Below are positions 26,084-34,992 of a stretch of DNA of 64,000 nt, one piece after another; the stretch's first letter is position 1, and the number at the start of each line of letters is the position of its first letter. The notes below the pieces were generated by a model, which had not been told where the DNA came from, did not search any database, and saw only the letters and a list, made by a program, of their open reading frames with translations. Where the stretch lies: the NCBI GenBank assembly GCA_964230215.1, contig CAXRGQ010000016.1, forward strand, positions 1-64,000, written 5' to 3'. The translations under genes and the position numbers were made by a program. The DNA is from JAUILH01 sp964230215. Lineage in GTDB: Bacteria; Bacteroidota; Bacteroidia; Flavobacteriales_D; JAUILH01.

Positions 26084-28861
26084 TTATCTCCTATGGGTCA
26101 TCATAAAGCCCTTATCCTTCTGACCTAGCTTCTGCAAACTGTAGGTAAAACTAACCATGAAGTAACGCCCAATAGAATTGGTTCTGGTTTCTTGAAGGAA
26201 GTTTAAATTAGCTGTTCTGCTTACTCCTCTATTCTGATTGAAAATATCGAATACTTCAAATTTAAACTCTCCCTGCTTCTTCATTAAGTATCTAGAAATT
26301 GATGCTCTTAAAAGTGGAACTACGGTTGCCTCTTTAAAGGCCTGCGAGTTATATTGGGTGTGATCATATGATGAACGAAGAATCCAGTTTTCTTTAACGT
26401 ATATTTTTAAATCTACATACCCACTAATACTAGAGAATGTTTGATCCGAATAGCTTGAGTTATCATAGGTAGTTTGAGAACCCGAAACAGTACCTCCAAA
26501 CGACACGTCTATCTTTTCCTTTTTAGCATTCTCTATATTTAAGCTAAAGCTTCCGTTTAATCCTTGTGATGCACTTTCATCATCGTTGATGTAGAAATAC
26601 CCTTGTGATGCGCCACCATTTACATTGGCATTCAGCTTCATTTTTAACTTCTTAATTCTAAAAGGCGCATAAAACCCTGAATAGAAATAACCACTTAAGT
26701 CCTTATCAACATTAATTGGTTGTGATATATTCACAAATTCAGGTGTGATTGTAGTTGCGTACTGAATTTTATCTTGCGTATATGCTCCTTGCGCCCCAGC
26801 GTACCATCCTGACATACTGAATTGGTTAAACGCCCCTCCGCCAAAGTTCAGCGCATGCTCATACTCGGGTTTTAGCTCTGGATTACCAATTACAATGTTA
26901 AATGGATTTGAATTATCCACTCTAGTTTGCAATTGAGTGATTGTAGGTGCATTAATCTCGGTATCATAATTAATTCTGAGTCGTTTACCTTGAGAAGGAT
27001 TCCATCTTACACTGAAATATGGTAAAGCATTAAAATAATCGCGCGTGATTAATGTGTCAAGCAGGAAATCATCACCATCTATACCTATCCACTTAAAATT
27101 AAGTCCTGGGTTGAAATTCCATTTATCTTTAATCCATCTGAATGCAGCAGACGTTTCTGTATAGCTATAACCTCTTTCGTAATTACTTGAAAGGTTGTAG
27201 TTGAAGGTTTGCTGCGCAACTGGCTCTGCAATATAGTCGAATACATCATATTTGCTGTCATCAACATCCTCTCCGTGCTCTGCGCTTAACAATAGGAACA
27301 TATTATTCCCAAGTGGTTCGGTAAATGATAATTCACCACTCCAATTGTAAGCATCCGTCAAATCAAACATTTTTTGAGCTATTGTATCTATATAATTAGT
27401 TCCACCACTGTTAAATGAGCTTATATTATCCAATCCACCCCCATAATTAGAACTGGAATAGCCGCCTCCCCCTTCCAAAACAAGGTTTCTACCTTCTTTT
27501 TTGAACTTGTTTCTAAATACCATGCTCATTTCAGCCGTATATGCATCACCGTCATAATAATTAGTTCTATCTCCAGAGTTAAGAGTCACCCCTTCACCCG
27601 TATAAGTAATATTGTTCGTGTTATTCAGAAAATCGTCTGTCGAATAGCTTCCGCTAGCTCTTATTGTTAATTCACGCAAACTATCAATGGTATGATCAAA
27701 GCGAATATTAGCTCTATGTGACCATTGTGTTGAGCTCTGGATAGTGGAATCTTGGGTGAAATAATTGATTGAATCTAGAATGTTGTTTCTGAATTCAGAC
27801 TGAATCAAATCTGTGTGGCCACGATAAACAAAGTAAGACGTGTTGATTTTGGTATTCTTATTAAATTGGTAATTAAGGTTAAGTCCTCCAGAAGCGGTCG
27901 TGATTAAACCATCACCTACCCCTCCACCAATTGGTATTCCAACATTGTCTGAGTTGAATCTAAATCTGCCACCACTCGACATATTCTTCCATCCTCCCAT
28001 AAATCCAACGTAATCTTCCCATGTAAATCCATCCTCAGAGGTATTATTCCCCATACCAATTAAGGACAATTGCATCTTATCGTTGAATTTATTCAAATTT
28101 CCTTTTAACTTAAATCTATCGTCTGGATAACCATATCCGCCTGTTAGTTTTCCGAATACACCACCTTTTTTATCGTCTTTAAGCTCAATATTGATGGTTT
28201 TTTCTCTTGTTCCATCATCTACGCCAGTAAATTCAGCTGTTTCTGATTTCTTGTCATATACCTGCACTTTTTTAACAGCATCCGCAGGGAGGTTTTTGGT
28301 AGCAACCTTTGGATCATCGCCAAAGAATTCCTTCCCGTCCACATAAATCTTTGTTACCTCTTCACCTTGCGCCTTAACATTTCCATCCTGATCCACTTCC
28401 ATACCAGGTAGTTTCCTAATTAAGTCTTCTACGGCGGCATTTGCATCTGTTTTAAAAGCATCTGCATTATATTCGACCGTATCTCCGTTAATCAATACTG
28501 GGATATGCTCTGCAGTAATATCAAGCGTGTTTAAAACTTGGTCACTCATGTAGATTGTTCGAAAGTCCTTTATTGGGTCCTCTGCCGTAAGGCTCATGTT
28601 TTGCTCAATATTGGTGTACCCAACCAACACTATCTTTAGAATGTAGTCTCCATAATCGTCCATTCTAACTTCAAAGAAACCGTCATCATTGGTAATTCCG
28701 AATCCTATCATCGTTGAATCCTCTGGGCTTAAAGCTGCTATGGTGGCGTATGGTAATGGCTCTTGAGTGGTAGAATCTATCACTGTGCCCTTAAATCCAA
28801 TCTTCTGTGCGAATCCTATACTAGCAAGCAAGCAAAACGCTATAAGTGTAAAATACCTCAT
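26084..28861 (-). CDS. Outer-membrane beta-barrel protein, TonB-receptor-like with carboxypeptidase-regulatory N-domain
   Basis: A 925-residue outer-membrane protein: signal peptide MRYFTLIAFCLLASIGFAQ, a CarboxypepD_reg-like domain (about 22-105: GTVIDSTTQEPLPYATIAAL...), a plug-like domain (VLINGDTVEYNADAFKTDANAAVEDLIRKLPGMEVDQDGNV) and a barrel of alternating strands to the C-terminal region FMVSFTYSLQKLGQKDKGFMMTHRR. This matches the Bacteroidota outer-membrane beta-barrel family, not classic siderophore receptors; no SusD gene is nearby. It forms a pair with the GLPGLI gene, which starts upstream and ends 4 bases before its ATG; the two are very often adjacent in this phylum. Confidence 0.92.
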   Translation of the reverse strand: MRYFTLIAFCLLASIGFAQKIGFKGTVIDSTTQEPLPYATIAALSPEDSTMIGFGITNDDGFFEVRMDDYGDYILKIVLVGYTNIEQNMSLTAEDPIKDFRTIYMSDQVLNTLDITAEHIPVLINGDTVEYNADAFKTDANAAVEDLIRKLPGMEVDQDGNVKAQGEEVTKIYVDGKEFFGDDPKVATKNLPADAVKKVQVYDKKSETAEFTGVDDGTREKTINIELKDDKKGGVFGKLTGGYGYPDDRFKLKGNLNKFNDKMQLSLIGMGNNTSEDGFTWEDYVGFMGGWKNMSSGGRFRFNSDNVGIPIGGGVGDGLITTASGGLNLNYQFNKNTKINTSYFVYRGHTDLIQSEFRNNILDSINYFTQDSTIQSSTQWSHRANIRFDHTIDSLRELTIRASGSYSTDDFLNNTNNITYTGEGVTLNSGDRTNYYDGDAYTAEMSMVFRNKFKKEGRNLVLEGGGGYSSSNYGGGLDNISSFNSGGTNYIDTIAQKMFDLTDAYNWSGELSFTEPLGNNMFLLLSAEHGEDVDDSKYDVFDYIAEPVAQQTFNYNLSSNYERGYSYTETSAAFRWIKDKWNFNPGLNFKWIGIDGDDFLLDTLITRDYFNALPYFSVRWNPSQGKRLRINYDTEINAPTITQLQTRVDNSNPFNIVIGNPELKPEYEHALNFGGGAFNQFSMSGWYAGAQGAYTQDKIQYATTITPEFVNISQPINVDKDLSGYFYSGFYAPFRIKKLKMKLNANVNGGASQGYFYINDDESASQGLNGSFSLNIENAKKEKIDVSFGGTVSGSQTTYDNSSYSDQTFSSISGYVDLKIYVKENWILRSSYDHTQYNSQAFKEATVVPLLRASISRYLMKKQGEFKFEVFDIFNQNRGVSRTANLNFLQETRTNSIGRYFMVSFTYSLQKLGQKDKGFMMTHRR

Positions 28862-28865
28862 TCTC

Positions 28866-29582
28866 TTAGTGCATCATCATGCGCATACCTTTAGCGCCTT
28901 CTTTTCCGTATTGTTTCATCTTTTCCTCAATCATCGCATCAAATTCAGCACGCGTCATCTCTTTGCCTTTTTTGGGCTTTTGGATTTCATCTTCTTCCAA
29001 TTCTCTTAGCTGAATATCTACTGCCAGAATATGAACAGAGGTATCGGCATTCATTACTTCCAATACCATTCCAGGCAATTGTCCATAGTGCTCTGGTCCT
29101 ATTTGGATAGGAATAGTTGGTGTAAACCAGGCTGTGTAAGTGCTTATGGTATCGCTATAAACAGCAGATATGCATGGTCTTCCATCAATCATTTTCGATT
29201 TTCCTGTCATCTTCCATTTAATGGTTTCAACCGAATCACTTACTAGGAATTTTTTACCCATCATGTCTAATTGCAATAAAAGAGCATTCGTTTTAACCTC
29301 AGTATATCTTTTGTTATCAGGGTTATAATTCCCCCAGCCCCCACCTGTTTGCTCGGCTGAAGTCACTTCAATTGGCTTATTCTCATAAAGCGCGCGTTCT
29401 TCATCAAAAAACAATAGTTTGTTAGTGACCTTAAATTCTGGGACATACTCTTTGTATTTCTCATACTCTCCAGTCATGAATTTGTGTGTGTTTACAGTGA
29501 TTTTGTAATCAATTACACCCGACTTTTGTCCAGAAACAGCACATGTAACGAGCAGTACGAGAGAAAATAGAATAGTTTTCAT
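28866..29582 (-). CDS. GLPGLI family protein
   Basis: About 238 residues from the ATG at 29582 (a TTG 21 bases further upstream is a weaker alternative). Signal peptide MKTILFSLVLLVTCAVSGQ. The family hallmark reads QLPGMVLEVMNAD near the middle of the mature chain, preceded by KWKMTGKSKMIDGRPCISA and TAWFTPTIPIQIGPEHYG. GLPGLI proteins are periplasmic, Bacteroidota-specific, and of unknown function. It is directly upstream of the beta-barrel protein gene. Confidence 0.92.
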   Translation of the reverse strand: MKTILFSLVLLVTCAVSGQKSGVIDYKITVNTHKFMTGEYEKYKEYVPEFKVTNKLLFFDEERALYENKPIEVTSAEQTGGGWGNYNPDNKRYTEVKTNALLLQLDMMGKKFLVSDSVETIKWKMTGKSKMIDGRPCISAVYSDTISTYTAWFTPTIPIQIGPEHYGQLPGMVLEVMNADTSVHILAVDIQLRELEEDEIQKPKKGKEMTRAEFDAMIEEKMKQYGKEGAKGMRMMMH

Positions 29583-29729
29583 AGGCCTATAATTCAAGGG
29601 CAAATTTACGGTATCTAGCCTTATCAGCTAAAAAATGCTGTTAATATGTGTTAAACGGTGTATTAGACTGCTAATAGGTTTTTTGGTTTAATGGTGATGT
29701 ATGTTTTATTTATTCCTTAATTTCAAATC

Positions 29730-30185
29730 ATGATTCAACGATTGATATTTTATGTTGCGATTGTTATAACGCTAAGTTCCTGTTACGTTACACACCCAAG
29801 ATATAGCACCATTGATGAGGTAATGCAATTGGAATTAGGCATGCACCTAGACTCTGCCAATGCAATACTCCAAACTGGTCCCTACGACTTGTTAGAAAGA
29901 ACGGATACCTCCACCGTATATAGGTACAAGTACCGATTAACAAATGTGCGCCGTGTGCCTCATGCTCAAAAGCGAAATTCAGGTATGGAAACGGATGGTC
30001 GATTTCGAGATTTATACCTCAGTGTTAATCTAGATAATGAATTGATTGTGATAAAAACCAACGAAGAACCCGTTAATACTGAGGTAGAGAAAAAGAAAGT
30101 AGATGTGCTTGCGATCGTGAATATCGTTTCAGACTTTATTGTGGTTACCTTACCTACTCTATTGGTATATTTGAGCATTAACTGA
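29730..30185 (+). CDS. Lipoprotein with SmpA/BamE-like segment
   Basis: A 151-residue protein, lipoprotein signal MIQRLIFYVAIVITLSSC with cysteine 18. The segment EVMQLELGMHLDSANAILQTGPYDLLERTDTSTVYRYKY has the layout of the SmpA/OmlA (BamE-like) fold, in which a GMxxxxVxxxLGxP helix is followed by beta strands. The C-terminal end carries a probable membrane helix (IVNIVSDFIVVTLPTLLVYLSI), which true BamE lacks. Assignment of the fold is my inference. Followed by the peroxiredoxin-like lipoprotein gene 25 bases later. Confidence 0.78.
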   Translation: MIQRLIFYVAIVITLSSCYVTHPRYSTIDEVMQLELGMHLDSANAILQTGPYDLLERTDTSTVYRYKYRLTNVRRVPHAQKRNSGMETDGRFRDLYLSVNLDNELIVIKTNEEPVNTEVEKKKVDVLAIVNIVSDFIVVTLPTLLVYLSIN

Positions 30186-30210
30186 TTTATAATCCCTTAC
30201 TTTACTCAGC

Positions 30211-31011
30211 ATGAAAAGACTAATTATTTGTACGGTTGCTATTTTAATTCTTGGGTGTAATTCGCAAGACGATACCGAAAACAAACCAGCAGACAGCTCA
30301 AAAGACACCGTTACATCAGATGAGGATTCTATCGTCATGAAACAAGACAGCATTCATGTACCACTAAGTTTAAAAGAACAGTTGGACGCGAAAAAACAAG
30401 CGTTTTCAGAAAAGGCCGATGATGAAAAAAAGCTAGTGTATGCTAAAGGTATTGATGCCGTTGCGAATAGTGGTATACTAGAAAGTGCTCTGCAAGAAGG
30501 CGACTTAGCTCCTAATTTCATCCTAACAAATGCTGTAGGAGAAAAGGTGAGTTTATATGATGAGTTGAAAAATGGACCGGTCGTTCTAACATGGTACAGA
30601 GGTGGGTGGTGTCCATATTGCAACCTTACACTTAAGCAATTGCAATTGGAGTTGCCTAATTTTAAAAATCACGGGGCAAGCTTAATTGCTTTAACGCCTG
30701 AATTACCAGATAGCTCACTCAAAACACATGAAAAGAACAACTTAGAGTTTGAAGTTTTAAGTGACGTAGGTAATTCGGTTGCGAAAGAGTACGGAATTGT
30801 CTTTACACTTATCGATGAGGTTGCGGTACGCTATAACGATGGGTTCGGCTTGCACGCCTACAATGGAGATTCATCCAATGAATTGCCACTTGCCGCCAGC
30901 TACGTGATAAATGAGGATGCCCAAATAGTCTACGCATTTTTAGACGCTGACTACAGAAATAGAGCTGAACCAAGTGAGATTACGAGTGTTTTGGCTAATA
31001 TGATAGAGTGA
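30211..31011 (+). CDS. Peroxiredoxin/AhpC-TSA-like lipoprotein
   Basis: A 266-residue thioredoxin-fold protein, lipoprotein signal MKRLIICTVAILILGC with cysteine 16, a Ser/Asp/Glu-rich linker, then an AhpC-TSA domain from about residue 95: LAPNFILTNAVGEKVSLYDELKNGPVVLTWYRGGWCPYCNLTLKQLQ. The WCPYC motif is a CxxC-like redox centre, unlike the single peroxidatic cysteine PxxxTxxC of classic peroxiredoxins; this is the peroxiredoxin-like (PRX_like2) type. It probably works as envelope thiol peroxidase or thiol-disulfide reductase. Its stop lies directly before the dispersed AT repeat. Confidence 0.88.
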   Translation: MKRLIICTVAILILGCNSQDDTENKPADSSKDTVTSDEDSIVMKQDSIHVPLSLKEQLDAKKQAFSEKADDEKKLVYAKGIDAVANSGILESALQEGDLAPNFILTNAVGEKVSLYDELKNGPVVLTWYRGGWCPYCNLTLKQLQLELPNFKNHGASLIALTPELPDSSLKTHEKNNLEFEVLSDVGNSVAKEYGIVFTLIDEVAVRYNDGFGLHAYNGDSSNELPLAASYVINEDAQIVYAFLDADYRNRAEPSEITSVLANMIE

Positions 31012-31108
31012 ATTTGAAATTCGAAATTTGAAATTTGAAATTCGAGACTCAATCATAAGTATGTTTTCGTATGTCGAATATCAAATTTCGAATTAAGAAT
31101 TAAAAATT
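31012..31108. repeat. Dispersed AT-rich repeat, copy 2 (inverted arms)
   Basis: The left arm (31013-31046) repeats the words GAAATTTG/GAAATTCG four times; the right arm (31074-31105) contains the reverse complement words such as ATATCAAATTTCGAATT. The arms could pair into an imperfect hairpin around TCAATCATAAGTATG. It fills the gap before the DUF1801 gene. Confidence 0.65.
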
Positions 31109-31111
31109 AAA

Positions 31112-31543
31112 ATGCATTATACCCCAAACCCAAAAATAGACGCCGTGATTCAGAAATACCCATCTGAAGTCCAAAACAAACTTAATGCTCTGAGAAAACT
31201 GGTAGTTACGACGGCCAAATCCATGGATGAGTTTGACACTTTGGAGGAGAGCTTGAAATGGGGAGAGCCTAGTTTCACAACAAAAGTCGGAAGTACATTG
31301 CGCATGGATTGGAAGGAAAAAGCACCTGATCAATATGCTCTCTACTTCAGTTGCAGTAGTAGACTAGTTCCCACATTTAGAATCGCGTTTGAAGATGTTC
31401 TGGAATTTGAGGGGAACCGTGCGATTATTTTACAATTGAATGACGACATTAATGAGGCTGTAATTGTCCAATGCATAAAGGCGGCACTCCGTTACCATAA
31501 GGTAAAAGATGATATGATGTTGGGAATTGAGGGAGGGTATTAA
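31112..31543 (+). CDS. DUF1801 domain protein
   Basis: A 143-residue soluble protein of the DUF1801 family: LRKLVVTTAKSMDEFDTLEESLKWGEPSFTTKVGSTLRMDWKEKAPDQYALYFSC. The W-G-E-P-S-F strand and the following basic-aromatic stretch are diagnostic. Role unknown. It is boxed on both sides by copies of the dispersed AT-rich repeat (31012-31108 and 31544-31575), suggesting that it arrived or moved with those repeats. Confidence 0.85.
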   Translation: MHYTPNPKIDAVIQKYPSEVQNKLNALRKLVVTTAKSMDEFDTLEESLKWGEPSFTTKVGSTLRMDWKEKAPDQYALYFSCSSRLVPTFRIAFEDVLEFEGNRAIILQLNDDINEAVIVQCIKAALRYHKVKDDMMLGIEGGY

Positions 31544-31575
31544 TTCGAGATTTGAAATTTGATATTCAAAGAGTC
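31544..31575. repeat. Dispersed AT-rich repeat, copy 3
   Basis: TTCGAGATTTGAAATTTGATATTC directly follows the stop codon of the DUF1801 gene and matches the other dispersed copies (65, 31012, 46203). Confidence 0.6.
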
Positions 31576-31591
31576 CTCGCGATTACACTTT

Positions 31592-32212
31592 TTACTTTTT
31601 CTTAAACATTGCGTAGGTATATGGTCTTGGGTCTCCGTTAGGGTTGTAAAACGTATATGCTTCCGATTTAATAAGCTCAAAATCTGTTCCTAATAAAGAG
31701 GATAAATCTTCTGCAGCGTATTGTTTTATATCCAAGCCATTACATTTCTTCGCTCCGCCAGGTGCAAATACTGCAATAATGACATGGCCGCCAGATTTTA
31801 CTTTTGAATTAACTAATCTGCTGTATGCACCTTGATCGATTTCATCCGTTAAAAAGTGAAGCACTGCTCTATCATGCCATAAATCAACCGCATCAAGATT
31901 AGGAATGTGTTGTGCATTGCTTAAATCATCCACAATAAAATTGACCTTAGCTCCTTTCTCACCGAGTCTCTTTTTAGTCACATTTAACCCGCTTTCCGAT
32001 AAATCCACAGCGTATATAGACTGAAAACCTTCATCAAGTAACTCGTCTACCAATCTGCTAGCGCCCGAGCCAGCGTCAAGGATATGTGAATTGTGATCTA
32101 GATTGAGTGATCGAATTAACTCCAAAGATTTTTCTGGTTCAGCCTCAAACCAACCTAATGATGTTTCATCTTTCGAAATGTACGCCTTGTTCCAATGATC
32201 TTTTAAATCCAT
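31592..32212 (-). CDS. Class I SAM-dependent methyltransferase
   Basis: A 206-residue Rossmann-fold methyltransferase. Motif I is ILDAGSGASRLVDELL (about 45-60), motif II has the acidic VDLSESG, and DAVDLWHDRAVLHFL serves as motif post-II/III. N-terminal DHWNKAYISKDETSLGWFE is the typical opening of the small TPMT/thiopurine-like or UbiE-like group in Bacteroidota. The substrate is unknown. Co-directional with, and 14 bases downstream of, the cyclase-HD gene. Confidence 0.9.
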   Translation of the reverse strand: MDLKDHWNKAYISKDETSLGWFEAEPEKSLELIRSLNLDHNSHILDAGSGASRLVDELLDEGFQSIYAVDLSESGLNVTKKRLGEKGAKVNFIVDDLSNAQHIPNLDAVDLWHDRAVLHFLTDEIDQGAYSRLVNSKVKSGGHVIIAVFAPGGAKKCNGLDIKQYAAEDLSSLLGTDFELIKSEAYTFYNPNGDPRPYTYAMFKKK

Positions 32213-32226
32213 TCCGCAAAACTAAT

Positions 32227-33618
32227 CTATTCCACAATAAGCTTCTCAATCCGCTCAATTTGACTTTGTTTATTAACTTCTCTTAGTCTTTGGGAGGTCT
32301 CCGTGTAAAACACGTGATTAGTGAGAAACTTAATCTGCAGTTTGTTCCACTCGTTTAAGGTCATCTCCATTCCTGATTCATTGAGTTCGCGATAAAGTGC
32401 GTTAGACGTTGGAATAAAGTCCATACGTCCTAAGTAATCCAAATCCGAATCACAAATAATGCGTTGCAATAATGTTTGAGGATTAGGAGGCATTTTGGTA
32501 GCCATAATGATATCGCAAATTTGGTCGATTTGTGTCTCAGAGTAATTATATTCGGTCAGCCATTCACGCGCAATATCACAACTATGTTCTTCATGTCCTG
32601 GACTCGATATTGTGTGACCAATATCATGAAATAATGCAGCCGTTTTAAGAAGGAGTATTTCTTCATCCGTTACCCCTTCTCCATATCCAATTAATTCAGC
32701 TTGATTAACTACATCTATTGTGTGACTATAATCATGATAATAAAGGTGTTTGGGTAGATTCTTTTGCAGGTAATTGAGCACTCTTTCTTCTAAGTCATTA
32801 AATTCCTTCAAATGATACTTAGTCATAAACACTTCATTTGGCAATAATCCAATTTTGCGATCCGCAGAATACATGCGCTTAATTCGCTTTAAGTCGTATA
32901 AGCCCATCGCACCTCTATATTTAACTGGCAATTCGCCAAAATAATCGCAAGTAAAATACCCTTTGATAAGCTCGTATGTGTAGTCAGAAATTACAACTTG
33001 ACCTGGCTCTCCTAGATCAGAGACCCTTGATGCAGTATTAATAACTTCACCAGACAATGCATAGAGTTTCTTCTTCTTTTTGCTGTTGAATTCAACCGTA
33101 CCATTTCCAGAATGAATACCAATTTTAACGTCCCAAAAGTGCTCGTTATCCTCAGAATGCTCTTCGCTAAACTGCTGAATAAACTTTTGCATCTCTAAGG
33201 CTGCTAATGCTATATCTACAGGGTGCGTACTTCTTTTTTCGGCAATACCACCACCGCATACGTAATTGTCGCCAACATTCTTAATTCTGTCCAACTTATG
33301 CTTTTCTATGATTCTATCGAATGTCATATGAATCTCATCAAGCTTATCGTAAAAAGTCCCGGTAGATGCACCTTTCATGATTTCTTTGAATCCGGAAAAC
33401 TGAATAAACATAACGGTTATCCCATTTCTCCTAACAGAAACTTGCCCATCTTTTTTTGAGATTTTTTTCTCAAATTCTTTGATATGGGCCTCCAGCTCTC
33501 TGATTAATTCAAGCTGAGCCTCATTCTGCTTTGTTAGATGTTTAACCTGCTCGTTTAGCCTAGTGTTTGTTTGTAACAAGGCTTCTATCTTGTCTGTTGT
33601 GTAATCTTCAATGTCCAT
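32227..33618 (-). CDS. Class III nucleotidyl cyclase-like domain fused to HD hydrolase
   Basis: About 463 residues from the ATG at 33618. Order: coiled coil (10-55), class III cyclase domain (66-260), HD domain (about 290-410). In the cyclase domain the first metal site reads VMFIQFSGF: the conserved aspartate is glutamine (Q73); the second is kept in KNVGDNYV (D117), and the transition-state pair is present in GEVINTASRV (N204, R208). The HD part has YYHDYSH, FHDIGH (H331-D332), SPGHEEH and DSDLDYLG, the motifs of metal-dependent HD hydrolases. Combination of a possibly disabled cyclase with an HD phosphodiesterase-like domain suggests a nucleotide-sensing hydrolase. I know no characterised example with this exact order. 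Confidence 0.85.
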   Translation of the reverse strand: MDIEDYTTDKIEALLQTNTRLNEQVKHLTKQNEAQLELIRELEAHIKEFEKKISKKDGQVSVRRNGITVMFIQFSGFKEIMKGASTGTFYDKLDEIHMTFDRIIEKHKLDRIKNVGDNYVCGGGIAEKRSTHPVDIALAALEMQKFIQQFSEEHSEDNEHFWDVKIGIHSGNGTVEFNSKKKKKLYALSGEVINTASRVSDLGEPGQVVISDYTYELIKGYFTCDYFGELPVKYRGAMGLYDLKRIKRMYSADRKIGLLPNEVFMTKYHLKEFNDLEERVLNYLQKNLPKHLYYHDYSHTIDVVNQAELIGYGEGVTDEEILLLKTAALFHDIGHTISSPGHEEHSCDIAREWLTEYNYSETQIDQICDIIMATKMPPNPQTLLQRIICDSDLDYLGRMDFIPTSNALYRELNESGMEMTLNEWNKLQIKFLTNHVFYTETSQRLREVNKQSQIERIEKLIVE

Positions 33619-33793
33619 CAATTATATAATCCTGATATTCAAACACTAAGTTACGCAAAATATAGAGGCTTGTGGAAATGCCTGCTGAGCATTTATTAAA
33701 TGTTAAAAAATAACAGGGTGAATATTACTTATGAGGTGATTTATAGGGCAGCTTAGCTCAAACCGAAAATCATCTATGTCTTAATTCCATGAA

Positions 33794-33826
33794 AATACCG
33801 CATAAACTATGAATACTCGCGGTATT
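33794..33826 (-). terminator. Possible hairpin terminator
   Basis: AATACCGC (33794-33801) and GCGGTATT (33819-33826) form a perfect 8-bp stem with a 17-base loop; on the minus strand it is followed by TTTTC. It lies 8 bases past the stop of the gene at 33835. Confidence 0.5.
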
Positions 33827-33834
33827 AGCGCACC

Positions 33835-34557
33835 CTACAAAGTTGGAGGCTTCATCCCAATATCATCCATCAATGCGTTGTTCTCCTCAACACTATGAAA
33901 TTCGAGCTGTTGCATGTTCATCTCATACTGGCCTCCCTTGTTTATTCCAGCTAGGCACATAATTGATATACCTATGAGCATAATTGGTGTAAAAACCATT
34001 CCAACATAGCCAATTGTGACCGCCTGAGGACTAATATGAAACGGCACCAGAAGAAAAATTAGACTAAACACTATTATTACGATGGGCATAATTACAGTCA
34101 AACCGTAATTAATCTCGAAACCTTTTTGCACTTTGGCTCCTTTGTATTCGGCCCTGTATTGCATAGGGATTCCAAAAATTGGAGAATAGCCCATTTCTAG
34201 CTTATTGGAAGCCTTCGCAAGAAGGTAATCATACATGTAAATAAAAATCTCATAAGAATTATCTTCATTCAGGTATACATGATAATAAGTCGCAGGAATG
34301 TGCCAGCCATCATGTGAAATAACATCATGCGTTTCCCACATTTCCTCATATATTTCAACCTCTTCAAAGCTGGGTTCAAGATTACGATCGATAGTATATA
34401 AACTAGAAAGAATCAAACTTAATAAAGCGCCAATTTTTATGATTTTCCCTAACCGTCCTCTAAATATTCTGGATGATTTCTCCAGCTCAGCTTTTTCTCG
34501 CACGAGCTTCTCGGCTTTTATGCGTTCAACTTTTTCTCTTAACTGCTCTTTATTCAT
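33835..34557 (-). CDS. Hypothetical membrane protein
   Basis: About 240 residues from ATG 34557 (a TTG 21 bases earlier is possible). A charged N-terminal helix (KEQLREKVERIKAEKLVREKAELEK) precedes a membrane segment near 43-62, an extracytoplasmic domain with DGWHIPATYYHVYLNEDNSYEIFIYMYDYLL, and two further membrane helices (about 155-175 and 185-207). A DUF3592-like layout is conceivable, but the family was not recognised. Single gene with a possible terminator behind it. Confidence 0.8.
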   Translation of the reverse strand: MNKEQLREKVERIKAEKLVREKAELEKSSRIFRGRLGKIIKIGALLSLILSSLYTIDRNLEPSFEEVEIYEEMWETHDVISHDGWHIPATYYHVYLNEDNSYEIFIYMYDYLLAKASNKLEMGYSPIFGIPMQYRAEYKGAKVQKGFEINYGLTVIMPIVIIVFSLIFLLVPFHISPQAVTIGYVGMVFTPIMLIGISIMCLAGINKGGQYEMNMQQLEFHSVEENNALMDDIGMKPPTL

Positions 34558-34643
34558 ATTGCGAACTAAGATAGGCAATTATCACATTTTTACTATGATC
34601 GAATATACTATCCATTGATTCACAAGAATGTTTATATGAGCAA

Positions 34644-34666
34644 AATAAAAAAAGGGGCTAAGCCCC
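34644..34666 (-). terminator. Rho-independent terminator of the small GldL-like gene
   Basis: On the minus strand GGGGCTTAGCCCC (34654-34666) is followed directly by a T run (34644-34653). It is only 7 bases beyond the TAG at 34673. Confidence 0.8.
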
Positions 34667-34672
34667 ACTAAA

Positions 34673-34849
34673 CTAATTCGCTTTTCCTATAAGATATTTG
34701 GCAATCATTGGAACTGTTACAAAAGCCAAGCCTACACAACTTATTAGCAAGCCTATATTGGCTCCAGGCCAATGCATAGTTTTAAATAAACTAGCTATAA
34801 ACAATAAACTTACGAATGACATCCCAAGGATGATGGTTGATTTTTTCAT
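34673..34849 (-). CDS. Small membrane protein (58 aa) with GldL-like KTMHWPGA motif
   Basis: An open frame from ATG 34849 to TAG 34673 codes for 58 residues: a first membrane helix (TIILGMSFVSLLFIASLF), a short loop KTMHWPGANI and a second helix (GLLISCVGLAFVTVPMIAKYLI). The loop is like the K-x-x-HWPGA motif near the N-terminus of the gliding/T9SS motor protein GldL, where it links two membrane helices. A clean terminator follows. It is too short for common gene-finding cut-offs. It might be a regulator or relative of the T9SS motor, but only the motif supports that. Confidence 0.7.
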   Translation of the reverse strand: MKKSTIILGMSFVSLLFIASLFKTMHWPGANIGLLISCVGLAFVTVPMIAKYLIGKAN

Positions 34850-34992
34850 AATGCGTTTTTTAAAAGATTTCTAGTGTAATGAAGATTTATGAAAAGGGTA
34901 CAAATCCATTCATTTTAAGGAGTCTAATTATTCTAAGGTGCTATTCACAATGATCTTTTATATCTTGCAGATGTGAAAAGAGTTTGGTTTTT

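Noticed and set aside
26084..29582. Polysaccharide utilisation locus around the beta-barrel protein
   Set aside because: No SusD homologue, glycoside hydrolase or matching regulator is present; the partner is a GLPGLI protein.
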